This document shows, piece after piece, positions 46,851-56,804 of a stretch of DNA of 64,000 bases. Position 1 is the stretch's first letter. Each line of letters starts with the position of its first letter. The DNA lies in contig NZ_CP102099.1 in the NCBI RefSeq assembly GCF_024582815.1, positions 3,658,001 through 3,722,000 on the forward strand, written 5' to 3'. Made by a program: the position numbers and the translations under genes. The notes under the pieces are model-generated. The model did no database searches and had not been told where the DNA came from. It worked only from the letters and a program-made list of their open reading frames with translations. Source of the DNA: Acinetobacter colistiniresistens. GTDB lineage: Bacteria > Pseudomonadota > Gammaproteobacteria > Pseudomonadales > Moraxellaceae.

Positions 46851-48665
46851 TTATTTCTTGTCTTGAATATCGATGTACATCCACTCTGCGGGTAATACCG
46901 GATGCTTTTTATAACCAATCACACGCGGTTGAGCGACTACAGTACGGTAGCGAGTCGACATGAACTGTACAGGTGAATAAAACTCTAACAGCCGTGACAT
47001 TTTGCGATACAGTAGATCACGCTCAGGACTGTCATCCAGTTTCTGTGATTGCTCATAGAGACGATCATATTCTGGTAATTTAAAGCAGGTATGGTTGGTC
47101 GCGTGGATATTATTGCCATAGAACAACTGCACAAAGTTATCTGCATCAGGGTAGTCTGCAATCCAAGCGGAGGCCTTAAACATGGTCTTACATTGTTTTT
47201 CTGCTTTTAAACCTTCAGCAAATGGAACGGGCTTGGACACCATATTAATTTTGATATTGGTCAGATCTTTTTTCAGCAATTCTGCCATTTGCATACTACG
47301 GGCACTGCTGGTTGAAGGCATAAACTCAATCACTAAAGGTTTGCCATCCGGTAGAGTCCGCCAGCCGTTCTTACCGACTTTATAGTTATAGCGATCCAGT
47401 AACAGATTGGCTGCCTTGACTGAATAAGGAATGCTGCTTTTATAATTTGGATCATGCCCTGCCACACCAAAGGGAATTGGCGACTCTAATTTTTGAGCAT
47501 TGCCTTTGGCTAAAATACTAATGAATTTATCTTTGGAAATTGCCATAGACATGGCACGGCGCAGTGCAATCTTGTCCTTACTCAAGCCCCCGACCACAGG
47601 GTTCTGGATATTCCAATACAGATAGTCAATCGACGGATCTAAGATACGCGATAGCTGGATACCCTTCTTGGCAAGTTCAGGTTTTAATTTGCCATCTTGA
47701 TCTAAGGCCTGTACGGGTAACTCACCATCCAAGGTAAATAAATCCAGTCCATCTTTCTGAAAAGACAGCCATCCAGATTGCGATTCTTCAATCACCTGAA
47801 TATCAACTACACCAATCTGCGGCATTTTCTTGCCTTGCATTTGTTGCACGATTTTCTGATCGGCAGGATCACTGGACTTAAAATCCCAGATAAAACCACG
47901 ATAATCTGGATTTGCTTTCAGAATAATCCGAGAACCCGGTGTCCAGTGTGACAGCATATAAGGGCCTGTTCCGACAGGTCGCCCCATCACATAACCCGCT
48001 TTATCCCGATATTTTTCAATCACCTCGCGCGCCACTGCACCCGTCGGTTGATGCGCCAACAGCATCGGAAAATTATGATTCGGTTCTTTTAAACGGATCA
48101 CCAAAGTATACCGATCAGGTGTTTGTATCCCCGCCATCGGCTGATCATAATTAAATTTCCCAGTTTTACTGGCTTGTTGAATAAATGGTTCAATGCCCAC
48201 GATTTTATCTTCGAACAACCAGCTGTTTGGTGAATGTAGATTTGGATCAAGTAAGCGTTTAAATGAATACGCATAATCAGCAGCAGTGAGTTCACGCGGC
48301 TTGCCTTGAAATGCAGGATCAGGGGTGAAATAAATCCCTTTCTGAATCCGAATGGTATAGGTCAAACCATCTGCACTCACTTCAGGTAATGCCACTGCCG
48401 TTTTTGGCACCAATTTGGCAGGAGAAGCTAAATAATCGTAGGTATAAAGGGTTTCAAATACCGAATAAAGAATATGTGCAGAATATAAATCTTGCGTGGC
48501 AACGGGATCAAAACCCGTTTCTGCGACTGGAAAAGCATAACGAAGTACTTTTTTAGGATCCGCTGGGCTTTTCGCTTCTGTAATCGTTACCCCTAGACTT
48601 AATGTTGTCCCCAACAACAGCGCCACACTCATGTGTTGCATCGAAAGTTTAAAATTCTGCTTCAT
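46851..48665 (-). CDS. Peptide-binding protein of ABC transporter, family 5 (copy 2)
   Basis: This 604-residue periplasmic solute-binding protein (SBP family 5, DppA/OppA/YejA-like) has a signal peptide (MSVALLLGTTLSLGVTITEA). Family-typical segments include LRYAFPVAETGFDPVATQDL and PVGTGPYMLSHWTPGSRI. It is clearly paralogous to the gene just upstream (48680-50476), with the same domain layout and the same KIALRRAMSMAISKDKFI-type stretch. Two ATGs in a row (48665 and 48668) are both possible starts. Confidence 0.88.
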   Translation of the reverse strand: MKQNFKLSMQHMSVALLLGTTLSLGVTITEAKSPADPKKVLRYAFPVAETGFDPVATQDLYSAHILYSVFETLYTYDYLASPAKLVPKTAVALPEVSADGLTYTIRIQKGIYFTPDPAFQGKPRELTAADYAYSFKRLLDPNLHSPNSWLFEDKIVGIEPFIQQASKTGKFNYDQPMAGIQTPDRYTLVIRLKEPNHNFPMLLAHQPTGAVAREVIEKYRDKAGYVMGRPVGTGPYMLSHWTPGSRIILKANPDYRGFIWDFKSSDPADQKIVQQMQGKKMPQIGVVDIQVIEESQSGWLSFQKDGLDLFTLDGELPVQALDQDGKLKPELAKKGIQLSRILDPSIDYLYWNIQNPVVGGLSKDKIALRRAMSMAISKDKFISILAKGNAQKLESPIPFGVAGHDPNYKSSIPYSVKAANLLLDRYNYKVGKNGWRTLPDGKPLVIEFMPSTSSARSMQMAELLKKDLTNIKINMVSKPVPFAEGLKAEKQCKTMFKASAWIADYPDADNFVQLFYGNNIHATNHTCFKLPEYDRLYEQSQKLDDSPERDLLYRKMSRLLEFYSPVQFMSTRYRTVVAQPRVIGYKKHPVLPAEWMYIDIQDKK

Positions 48666-48679
48666 CATAAATGCATCGC

Positions 48680-50476
48680 TTATTTTTGAGTTGGTGAAAC
48701 AATATCTAAATATTGCCAATTGGTATTCATGATCGGATGGGCCTTAAAGCCCTGTACTTCAGGTTGAATCAACCAGTTGCGAATCCGTGTATCTTGTAAA
48801 ATCCAAGTATTGTCTGCTTCGATTTGGCGACTCATTTTTTCATAGAATGGCATCCGTTTTTCAGGGGGTTGCTGCATCGCTTGTTTGTATAGATTGTCAT
48901 AGGCATTAGACTGATAACAGGACTGATTACCTCGTCCAACATTCGGGCCATAAAGTAACTGCGTGAAATTTTCACCCTCTGGATAATCCGCATGCCATGC
49001 CCCACTCCACATCATGTATTGACACTGGGTTGCGGCTTTTAAGTTATCGGCAAAATTACTGACTTTAAAGTCTGCCCGAATCCCGACTGCATCTAAATTT
49101 TTCTTCCATAACTCAGAATACATTACGGAAGATGTGCCACTCTCGGTATTTATTTTTAAGGTTAGAGGCTTGCCATTAGGCAAATTACGATAACCATCGC
49201 TGCCTTTTTTATAACCAAAATGATCCAATAATTTATTGGCCAATACCGGGTTATAACCGATGCTGCTGCGGTAATTCGGGTTATATCCACTTACGCCAGC
49301 TGGTACTAACATTTCTGCCTTAACCGCCTGTCCCTTTCTTAAAATACGGATATATTCATTGACATTAAAAGACATAGCGATGGCACGTCTTAACGCAATT
49401 TTATCTAGGCTATTACCACCAACAATAGGATCACGCATATTCAACATCGAATAGGTAATCTCCGCCTCTTTATTGGCATAAAGACGTATACCCTGTCTTT
49501 GCATTTCTGCTTTTAACTGATTATTTTGATCAAGCACTTTAGGAATTGCATTTGAAGTGACCTTATCAAAATCCAGTTGCTTGGACTGAAAGGCGAGCCA
49601 ACGTGATTGTTCTTCTTCGATAATGCTGATATTGACTTTGCCAATTTGCGGCATTTGCTTGCCACTCATTTCTTTGACCAGTTGATCATCCCAAGCCGTG
49701 CCTGTGGATTTAAAATTCCAGACAAAACCGCGGTAATCTGGATTGGCCACCAATTCGATCTTGCTGCGGGGCACATATTTACTCAGCATATAGGGCCCTG
49801 TTCCCACAGGATGCATAGCCAAACGATCTTTATAATATTCAACAACTTCACGCGCAGTTGCGCCAAAGCTACTATAGGCTAGAATATAAGGAAAATTATA
49901 ATCAGGTTGCGTCAAGGTAAATTGAATCGTATATTTATCCAGTGCCTTAACACCTTCAATCTTGGCATCATAGTTAAATGTGCCGGTTTTTTTAGCTTGG
50001 TCAACCAGTGCATTGGCACCGACGATTTTATTATCAATAAAAGAAAATGATGAGGCATGATTTTTAGGATCGAGTATCCGCTTAATGGAATAGACATAAT
50101 CCTCAGCAACCAACTCCCTACGCATGCCTTTAAATGCTGGATCATCAGTAAAATAAATCCCAGGCTTTATTTTAAATATATAAATCTGACCATTTTTTTG
50201 AATGACAGGTAGGCTTTCTGCTGTGGACGGAACCAATTTCACTGGGCTAGCCAGATAATCATATTGTAGCAATCTTTCAAAAATCACATCGGCAACATTA
50301 CCACTGTAAAAATTAAAAGTTTTAACCATGTCAAAACCATCATCTGGTGCTTCAAAAGCAACACGGAGTACTTTATCTGCTTGGGCAGGTGTTTTTGCAT
50401 ACCCCATCGGCATGCATGCAATAATGGTTGAGAATACAGTGACCGTAAAAAAAGTTGACTTCAAATCAGTGCTCAC
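48680..50476 (-). CDS. Peptide-binding protein of ABC transporter, family 5 (copy 1)
   Basis: This 598-residue periplasmic solute-binding protein of family 5 has a signal peptide (VFSTIIACMPMGYA) and starts at GTG. Shared motifs with copy 2 are HPVGTGPYMLSKYVPRSKI and NPDYRGFVWNFKS. It is the first gene of the leftward operon of about 9.5 kb. Two paralogous binding proteins may widen the range of peptides taken up. Confidence 0.88.
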   Translation of the reverse strand: MSTDLKSTFFTVTVFSTIIACMPMGYAKTPAQADKVLRVAFEAPDDGFDMVKTFNFYSGNVADVIFERLLQYDYLASPVKLVPSTAESLPVIQKNGQIYIFKIKPGIYFTDDPAFKGMRRELVAEDYVYSIKRILDPKNHASSFSFIDNKIVGANALVDQAKKTGTFNYDAKIEGVKALDKYTIQFTLTQPDYNFPYILAYSSFGATAREVVEYYKDRLAMHPVGTGPYMLSKYVPRSKIELVANPDYRGFVWNFKSTGTAWDDQLVKEMSGKQMPQIGKVNISIIEEEQSRWLAFQSKQLDFDKVTSNAIPKVLDQNNQLKAEMQRQGIRLYANKEAEITYSMLNMRDPIVGGNSLDKIALRRAIAMSFNVNEYIRILRKGQAVKAEMLVPAGVSGYNPNYRSSIGYNPVLANKLLDHFGYKKGSDGYRNLPNGKPLTLKINTESGTSSVMYSELWKKNLDAVGIRADFKVSNFADNLKAATQCQYMMWSGAWHADYPEGENFTQLLYGPNVGRGNQSCYQSNAYDNLYKQAMQQPPEKRMPFYEKMSRQIEADNTWILQDTRIRNWLIQPEVQGFKAHPIMNTNWQYLDIVSPTQK

Positions 50477-51046
50477 ATTATCGTTTTTTAATAAATACTA
50501 GACTTTTGCATAGCATTCAACACTACAACCGTTTCCCTTTCAGCATGTCTCATTCCAGTTTTTACTAAAAATCATTTATTTAATGATGTTTTACCAGTTG
50601 GAAAAATTCAGTCAAAAGAAAAACCCCTCAAAGATCGAAAATTACCTAGCTATTTTCATGCCACTTTTCCAATAAAAAAATAAGCCTGTTTTTAATCAAA
50701 AGACATTCCAAGCAGACTTATTTTTGACGCATCTTAAATAAAAGTAACTTTATGCCAAATCATATTTTTATATATTATTTTCCATTTCAATGAAATAAAA
50801 ATAATAAACCTAATGTTTTATAGCAATAAAAGACTTAATGCACCACAAAAAGCAAAAATAAAACTTTATGATTCATTTTAATGCATTAAAAATCATACCT
50901 TATCTGGAAGTTTATGTTAACTAGGCGACATCTGAAATTATTTCAACATTTTTAATATTTAGTAAAAATATGAAAAGCTTATATATAAAAACTAAAACAC
51001 TTTTACACATTTTATTCTACATTAAGCAAAATCTAAAAATAGGGTT
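50477..51046. other. AT-rich divergent region between peptide operon and receptor
   Basis: About 640 bases lie between the GTG of the first binding protein and the receptor ATG. There is no convincing gene. The receptor side has a sigma-54-type promoter (listed separately). The rest is highly AT-rich and would have to hold the activator site for it and the promoter of the leftward operon. I see no clear operator. Confidence 0.5.
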
Positions 51047-51061
51047 TGGCACAGCTCTTGC
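51047..51061 (+). promoter_or_regulatory. Sigma-54 (-24/-12) promoter of the TonB receptor gene
   Basis: TGGCACAGCTCTTGC matches the RpoN consensus TGGCAC-N5-TTGC, with GG and GC exactly 12 bases apart. Transcription would begin near 51073, leaving a 45-base leader before the ATG at 51118. The preceding region is intergenic and AT-rich, as needed for a bound activator and DNA bending. Confidence 0.75.
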
Positions 51062-51117
51062 TAAAACGGATTTATTGAATTTTTAGAGTGGCAATCCATT
51101 TAGGGGTTAAATAATCA

Positions 51118-53835
51118 ATGAAAAAAGCCAACTTCGCTCAACCAACTGCTCTGCCAAAAGCGGGCAAAACCATACTCAAACTCAGTACACTTAGTTTAAG
51201 TATGTTGTGTTTAACCATGGCTCACGCTGCTGAGGCAGAATCATCATCCGAGGAAAAAGTAGCCAAAGTTGTAAAAGTTGCAGTTACAGGTTCTTCCATT
51301 AAAGGCGTTGCAGCACAGAGTGCTTCACCGATCACAGTCGTCAAGGTTGATGAGATTCTAAAACAAGGGGTAACCACAACAGAAGAAGCACTCACTAAAA
51401 TTACGGCCAACCAAGCAGGTTTTGTTACTTCACAAAACGTCGGACACTCTGGTACTGCAGGAGCAACAGCCAATTTACGAGGAGTTGGCGAAAATAAAAC
51501 ATTGATTTTACTCAATGGTCGCCGTTTGGCTGCAAGTGCATTTGATAGTGGTGTAACCAATTTAAATGTGATTCCACTGGCCATGCTTGAACGGATCGAG
51601 ATCGTCCGTGATGGTGCTTCTGCAATTTATGGTACCGATGCCATTGGTGGAGTCATCAACTTTATTACCAAGAAACAATTCACTGGATTAAATATCAGTG
51701 GTGGCCTTACCCAACCTGAACATAAAGGTGGTGATACTCAAGACATCAGTATTTTTGGTGGCTATGGCGACCTTGAAGACAATGGTTTTAATGTATTTGG
51801 TGTGGTTGATTATCGCCATGGCAATGACATCATGGCTAAGGATAGAAAGATTAGCGCAAAAGGCAGCCTGATTCCCGAACTTGGTCTTGATACACGAAGT
51901 TCAGCCTCGTTCCCTGCCAATTTCGTTGATTCTAAAAATGGAACCAGTGGAAATCCTTATGCAGCAACAGGCTGTGGCGGTTATGCAGGTACTGAAGCAC
52001 TTGGTAAAGTTTGTCTACTTAACACGCAAAACATGATCGGGATTGTGCCGAAAACAGAAGATATTTCCGCGATGGGCCGTTTAACGCTGAAGCTAAATAA
52101 TAACTTCAACGCCATTGGTGAATATGTTTATGCCAACAATAAGGTCTCAACATCAGTCGCACCCGATGTCTATAACGGCAATAATAAAGTGAGCCTTGGC
52201 AAAAATAGTAAATATTATCCAGGGAATGGTTTCGTACCTGCTGTTGCTAACCTCAGTGGTGAACCACTTCTACTCTCACTACGCTCACAAGCTGGTAACC
52301 GTATTAGTGATACAGAGAATGAATCTCATCGAGTTTTTGCAGGTATTGAAGGTGAAGCATATGGTTGGGATATCAATACAGGTGTCAGCTACGCACGTAA
52401 TGCAGTCACAGAAACAGCAACCAGTGGATATTTAGATAAAGCGGCTGTGCAATCAGCTTTAGATGCAGGCCAACTTAATCCATTTGGGCCACAGGCGGCT
52501 GGAGATGATCCGAATCTTTGGAACAAACTCTCACTTTCAGGAGATTATAACAAAGCAAAATTAGAATCCAGTACAGTCGACTTTACTGCAAGCCGACCAA
52601 TTTATACCTTACCTGCTGGTGATGTTGGTTTCGCATTTGGTGGCAGTTTCCGCCATGACAAGTGGGATTCTACTGTAAATTCAGATCTTGCTGCTCGCTT
52701 ACCAAGCCTTGGAACTGATCCTAATAATCCACATCAAGAAGGCAAGCGCGATATCTCATCAGTATTTACCGAACTACAAATCCCACTACATAAAACGTTA
52801 GAAGCACAAATTGCAGCGCGCTACGACAACTATAGTGATGTCGGTGATACCTTTAATCCAAAAATTGCTTTACGTTGGGAACCACTTAAACAACTCATGT
52901 TCCGTACTTCGTACAGCACAGGCTTCCGTGCACCAACCTTATATGAAATCAATAAAACCAATAGTCGAACTTTATCACCAAATAACAGTGACCCAATTTT
53001 ATGCCCAGGGGGTAAAGTTGCCGCTGGCGGTAGTGAGGCTCGTGACTGTAATCAGCAATTCGATCGTATGCAAGGGGGAAATAAAGAGTTAGAGCCTGAG
53101 AAGTCAACCTCGGTTACCGCAGGATTTGTACTTGAACCAATCAAAAATCTTGTGTTCTCTTTGGATTACTACAATATTGAAATCAAAAATCAGATTTCTG
53201 CCCTAGATTCTGCCGCTATTTTTGCAGATCCAAACAAATATCAAGATAAATTTGTCCGTAAGACAGATGGCTCCATTGACTATCTCATTACCACCATGCA
53301 AAACATGGGGAATATAAAAACAGAAGGTTTTGATCTAGGCTTAAATTATCTCACGCCCATGACCTCAACTGGACGTTTTGGTTTTGGTATTGATGGAACC
53401 TATATCACGAAATACGATTACCAAACCGAGAAAAATGGTGAATGGTTTAGCAACCTAGGGGCATATCAAGATAATAGCCCGATCAGCAATGGCGGACCAA
53501 CAATTCGCTGGAAACATGTGGCAAACCTAAATTGGTATTACGAAAATTGGGCTCTGAATTTCCAGCAACAATTCACAAGTGGCTACAAAGATCAAAACTC
53601 GGACAATCTTGCTGATGGTTATAAGAATCATCGTGTCAGTGACTATACCGTTTATAACGTTTCAGGAACCTATAAAGGCTTTAAAAATCTAGATTTAACA
53701 CTTGGTATTAAGAATCTGTTTGATGAAGAACCAACGGTTTCCAATACAGTGACTAACTTCCAGTATGGCTATGATCCACGTTTTAGCGATCCAACAGGCC
53801 GTACCTACTTCGCCCGTGGCACCTACAAATTTTAA
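51118..53835 (+). CDS. TonB-dependent outer membrane receptor
   Basis: This 905-residue protein has a signal peptide ending near residue 38 (MLCLTMAHAAEA). The plug domain follows with ITVVKVDEILKQGVTTTEEA, LRGVGENKTLILLNGRRLAA and IEIVRDGASAIYGTDAIGGV, and the long beta barrel ends in a terminal Phe (YFARGTYKF). Two cysteine pairs lie in extracellular loops. The large N-terminal plug and barrel resemble peptide- or siderophore-type receptors. No Fur site was seen; the promoter looks sigma-54 dependent. It is followed by its own tonB-exbB-exbD-exbD set. Confidence 0.9.
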   Translation: MKKANFAQPTALPKAGKTILKLSTLSLSMLCLTMAHAAEAESSSEEKVAKVVKVAVTGSSIKGVAAQSASPITVVKVDEILKQGVTTTEEALTKITANQAGFVTSQNVGHSGTAGATANLRGVGENKTLILLNGRRLAASAFDSGVTNLNVIPLAMLERIEIVRDGASAIYGTDAIGGVINFITKKQFTGLNISGGLTQPEHKGGDTQDISIFGGYGDLEDNGFNVFGVVDYRHGNDIMAKDRKISAKGSLIPELGLDTRSSASFPANFVDSKNGTSGNPYAATGCGGYAGTEALGKVCLLNTQNMIGIVPKTEDISAMGRLTLKLNNNFNAIGEYVYANNKVSTSVAPDVYNGNNKVSLGKNSKYYPGNGFVPAVANLSGEPLLLSLRSQAGNRISDTENESHRVFAGIEGEAYGWDINTGVSYARNAVTETATSGYLDKAAVQSALDAGQLNPFGPQAAGDDPNLWNKLSLSGDYNKAKLESSTVDFTASRPIYTLPAGDVGFAFGGSFRHDKWDSTVNSDLAARLPSLGTDPNNPHQEGKRDISSVFTELQIPLHKTLEAQIAARYDNYSDVGDTFNPKIALRWEPLKQLMFRTSYSTGFRAPTLYEINKTNSRTLSPNNSDPILCPGGKVAAGGSEARDCNQQFDRMQGGNKELEPEKSTSVTAGFVLEPIKNLVFSLDYYNIEIKNQISALDSAAIFADPNKYQDKFVRKTDGSIDYLITTMQNMGNIKTEGFDLGLNYLTPMTSTGRFGFGIDGTYITKYDYQTEKNGEWFSNLGAYQDNSPISNGGPTIRWKHVANLNWYYENWALNFQQQFTSGYKDQNSDNLADGYKNHRVSDYTVYNVSGTYKGFKNLDLTLGIKNLFDEEPTVSNTVTNFQYGYDPRFSDPTGRTYFARGTYKF

Positions 53836-53989
53836 TACGTTTCGTCACTACGGCATCACTCTTGTTCTGTCGTAGTGGTTTACCGCAATCCTCTGATTCA
53901 TCAAAAATTAAAGTGGTCAGTATCAATTTTTTAATTGGTCTCATCCTCCAAACGATGGTGAATCCATGATTGTAATTTCAGGAGTAATT

Positions 53990-54709
53990 ATGGGCATCCC
54001 CTTTTCTGAGAATGAAAATCAACCCGCCAAACGCCTAGTCGGCATTGGTCTGGTGTTATTTCTACATCTCATTATCGCCTATATTCTGATGACAAGTTTA
54101 GCGACAGACTTTAGCAAGCCTGTCGATAAACCTGTAGAGCTACAGATTATTCAGGACATCAAACCACCACCGCCGCCAAAACCTGAGGAACCTAAACCGA
54201 AAGAAAAGCCCCCAGAACCACCGAAGATGGTCGAAAAAGTGGCCAAGATGCCTGACCCACCGAAACAGGTGGAGAAAGTCACCCCTGTGCAAAAACCAGC
54301 ACCTGCCCAACCGACTAAAACAGCCGTGGCGACACCAACACCCGCGCCTGCTACTGCAAGTCCAAGCCCTGTTGCTGCTGCACCATCAGCCCCCGTAGCA
54401 GCTGCAGCTCCGCCTCCAAAACCTGCGGGGATCTCGCGTGGTGTTTCTGAAGGTGAAGCAGGTTGCCAAAAGCCTGAATATCCACGTGAAGCCTTGATGA
54501 ATGAAGAAGAAGGTACGGTGCGTATTCGGGTACTGGTCGATGGCTCAGGTAAAGTGATTGACTCAAAAGTAAAAAAATCGAGTGGTAGTAAAAGTCTGGA
54601 TAAAGCAGCGGTCAAAGCCTATAGCTTGTGCACATTTAAACCAGCCATGAAAGACGGTGTACCACAACAAGACTGGTACGAAATCGAATATCCATTCACG
54701 ATTTCCTAA
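53990..54709 (+). CDS. tonB: TonB energy transducer
   Basis: TonB couples the proton-motive force of ExbB-ExbD to outer membrane receptors. The 239-residue protein has one span (LVGIGLVLFLHLIIAYILM), a proline/lysine-rich periplasmic linker (about residues 55-145) and a C-terminal domain starting QKPEYPREALMNEEEGTVRI. The ATG at 53990 follows AGGAG; an upstream in-frame ATG at 53966 lacks a ribosome site. The gene is one of probably several tonB copies in the genome, here tied to the adjacent receptor. Confidence 0.88.
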   Translation: MGIPFSENENQPAKRLVGIGLVLFLHLIIAYILMTSLATDFSKPVDKPVELQIIQDIKPPPPPKPEEPKPKEKPPEPPKMVEKVAKMPDPPKQVEKVTPVQKPAPAQPTKTAVATPTPAPATASPSPVAAAPSAPVAAAAPPPKPAGISRGVSEGEAGCQKPEYPREALMNEEEGTVRIRVLVDGSGKVIDSKVKKSSGSKSLDKAAVKAYSLCTFKPAMKDGVPQQDWYEIEYPFTIS

Positions 54710-54748
54710 AGAAAAGCATTGAACAAACAAATTTTTGGAGAATTTAAA

Positions 54749-55624
54749 ATGAAAAACACAGCAAAACGTATTTCTAGAATCGCGGCAATTGGTCTCATTG
54801 CAGGAACGACCTTACTTCCAGTTGCAGCTGTTTGGGCTGATGAAACTACGCAGACCACCGCCATTACCACAACCAGTACCGATGCGACTGCACAAGCTGC
54901 ACCGACACCACCACCATTACCTGCAACAGTGGAAAAAGTACATAACCCTTATGGCTTGGAAGCCCTCTGGCGCGAAGGTGATTTAGTTGCAAAATCGACT
55001 TTATTCATCCTGGTGCTGATGTCAATTGGTACGTGGTACATCATTCTGTCTAAAGTGTTTCAGCAAAGTAAAATCAAGCGTCATGGCACAGAAGCGGAAC
55101 GTCATTTCTGGGAAGCAGAATCGCTGAATAGCGCAGCAGAAAGCTTAAATAGCAATAGTAGCTATCGTTATATTGCTGAAAAAGGCATTCGTTCGACCAA
55201 ACATCACGATGGCACCTTATTAGAGCGTATTGATTTCAACACATGGGTGACCATTTCTATTCAACGTGCTATCGAAAAAGTACAAAGTCATCTCAGTAAT
55301 GGCTTGGCCTTCCTTGCAACCGTTGGGTCAACAGCACCCTTCGTAGGATTATTTGGAACAGTTTGGGGAATTTATCATGCGCTGACCGCGATTGGTATTT
55401 CAGGCCAAGCATCGATTGATAAAGTAGCAGGCCCTGTGGGCGAAGCCTTAATTATGACGGCGATTGGTTTGGCTGTCGCAGTGCCTGCGGTACTGGGCTA
55501 CAACTGGTTAACTCGTCGTAATAAAGCCGTAATGGACAATGTTCGCTCCTTTGGTTCGGATTTACATGCGGTATTACTCAGCGGTGATTTAAATCGCAAT
55601 CACCCAGACCGTGATCTTAAATAA
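54749..55624 (+). CDS. exbB: ExbB/TolQ-family proton channel protein with signal peptide
   Basis: This 291-residue MotA/TolQ/ExbB protein has three spans; the conserved GLFGTVWGIYHALTAIG and LIMTAIGLAVAVPAVLGYNW segments form the last two. Unlike the shortest ExbB proteins, it begins with a cleavable-looking signal (IAAIGLIAGTTLLPVAAVWA) and a Thr/Ala/Pro-rich periplasmic stretch of about 40 residues. GGAG lies before the ATG at 54749. It forms the proton channel with the two ExbD proteins that follow. Confidence 0.88.
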   Translation: MKNTAKRISRIAAIGLIAGTTLLPVAAVWADETTQTTAITTTSTDATAQAAPTPPPLPATVEKVHNPYGLEALWREGDLVAKSTLFILVLMSIGTWYIILSKVFQQSKIKRHGTEAERHFWEAESLNSAAESLNSNSSYRYIAEKGIRSTKHHDGTLLERIDFNTWVTISIQRAIEKVQSHLSNGLAFLATVGSTAPFVGLFGTVWGIYHALTAIGISGQASIDKVAGPVGEALIMTAIGLAVAVPAVLGYNWLTRRNKAVMDNVRSFGSDLHAVLLSGDLNRNHPDRDLK

Positions 55625-55635
55625 GGAAGAATGCT

Positions 55636-56064
55636 ATGGGCATGATGATAAATTCTGATCAAAGTGACGATGAAGTCATTGGGACGATTAATACGACACC
55701 GCTGGTCGACATCATGCTGGTGCTGCTGATTATCTTTTTAATCACAGTTCCAGTGGTCACGCATACCGTTCCAGTTAAACTCCCAGAAGAGAAAAATACG
55801 CCTTATGCCACCACCCCACAAAATATCCAGCTTTCAGTGAATAAAACAGGGGATATTTTTTGGAATGAACAACACGTTGCAAATAAGGAAACCCTACTCG
55901 CACGTTTACAAGTTGAAGCACAAAAGCGTCCACAACCTGAGGTTCATATTCGTGGTGATCAATTGACGCACTATGAAGCAATTGATCAAGTGATTAGTAC
56001 AACTCAACAAGCTGGGATTGGCAAAATTGCATTTGTCACTACTCCGCCTGCTTCCGCACAATAA
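55636..56064 (+). CDS. exbD: ExbD/TolR-family protein 1
   Basis: This 142-residue subunit has one span near residues 22-42 (NTTPLVDIMLVLLIIFLITV) with the proton-carrying Asp25, followed by a periplasmic domain. It follows exbB by 11 bases and precedes a second exbD by 15 bases, so this operon encodes a double-ExbD Ton motor. Confidence 0.9.
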   Translation: MGMMINSDQSDDEVIGTINTTPLVDIMLVLLIIFLITVPVVTHTVPVKLPEEKNTPYATTPQNIQLSVNKTGDIFWNEQHVANKETLLARLQVEAQKRPQPEVHIRGDQLTHYEAIDQVISTTQQAGIGKIAFVTTPPASAQ

Positions 56065-56079
56065 CAGGAGGAACCACAG

Positions 56080-56499
56080 ATGGGTATGAATGTAGGTTCA
56101 AAAAAGGATGAAGATGAGGTGATGCTTGACGTCAATATGACACCACTGATTGATGTCATGCTGGTGCTGCTGATTATGTTCATTATCACCATCCCGATTC
56201 CAAATAATGCCATTAACATTAATTTGCCGAATGGTACACCGCCACCACCAACAGATCAGAAGCCACCAGAAACGATTAACCTGCGTGTCGATGCACAAGG
56301 ACATATTTTCTGGAATGATCAAGCGGTTGCAGATCGTCAGGCACTTAAGGTTTTATTCGAATCTGTGGCCCAAAAAGCCGATCAGGATCAAATTAAATTT
56401 AAACCAGATGCTCAGGCGGAATATAAAAATATTGCAATGGTGATGGCGCTGGCTCAACAAACCAATGTCACTAAAATCGGTATCGTCAGTAATAACTAA
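56080..56499 (+). CDS. exbD: ExbD/TolR-family protein 2
   Basis: This 139-residue second ExbD has Asp25 in DVNMTPLIDVMLVLLIMFII. It is the last gene of the receptor/Ton cluster. Its final about 60 bases and its terminator recur 1.5 kb downstream (57957-58092) with mostly synonymous changes, suggesting a second allele was joined here. Confidence 0.9.
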   Translation: MGMNVGSKKDEDEVMLDVNMTPLIDVMLVLLIMFIITIPIPNNAININLPNGTPPPPTDQKPPETINLRVDAQGHIFWNDQAVADRQALKVLFESVAQKADQDQIKFKPDAQAEYKNIAMVMALAQQTNVTKIGIVSNN

Positions 56500-56543
56500 A
56501 TAATAAAAACAAGAAACTATTCTCATAATGAGAGTTTACTCCT

Positions 56544-56573
56544 GCGCTAACAAGTTCGCTTGTTAGCTTTTTT
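56544..56573 (+). terminator. Terminator after exbD
   Basis: GCTAACAAG pairs with CTTGTTAGC, followed by a T-run. Confidence 0.85.
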
Positions 56574-56804
56574 ATTGCCCTTTATGCTCATTCAGCAATA
56601 CGCCTTTCTTATTAAAAAAATTATATATATCAATTATTTTAGTTAATTAAAACCCTTTCAAATCAGTTATATTTTCCATACTCATATGTGAAATTATAGT
56701 GATTTTTTATTAAATGAGGGTGTCTATAAAAGTACATTTCATTCATCCAACCCCAACAACATTTTAGATAAAACAAACATCAAATACGTGTCTTTTAATT
56801 AATC
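56574..56804. other. AT-rich gap before the S41-like gene
   Basis: No gene is seen; the sequence is AT-rich and contains no clear repeat or promoter I can support. Confidence 0.4.

Noticed and set aside
54151..54615. A 154-codon minus-strand frame inside tonB
   Set aside because: It is the mirror of the proline-rich linker (giving Gly/Ala runs) and lacks a start signal.
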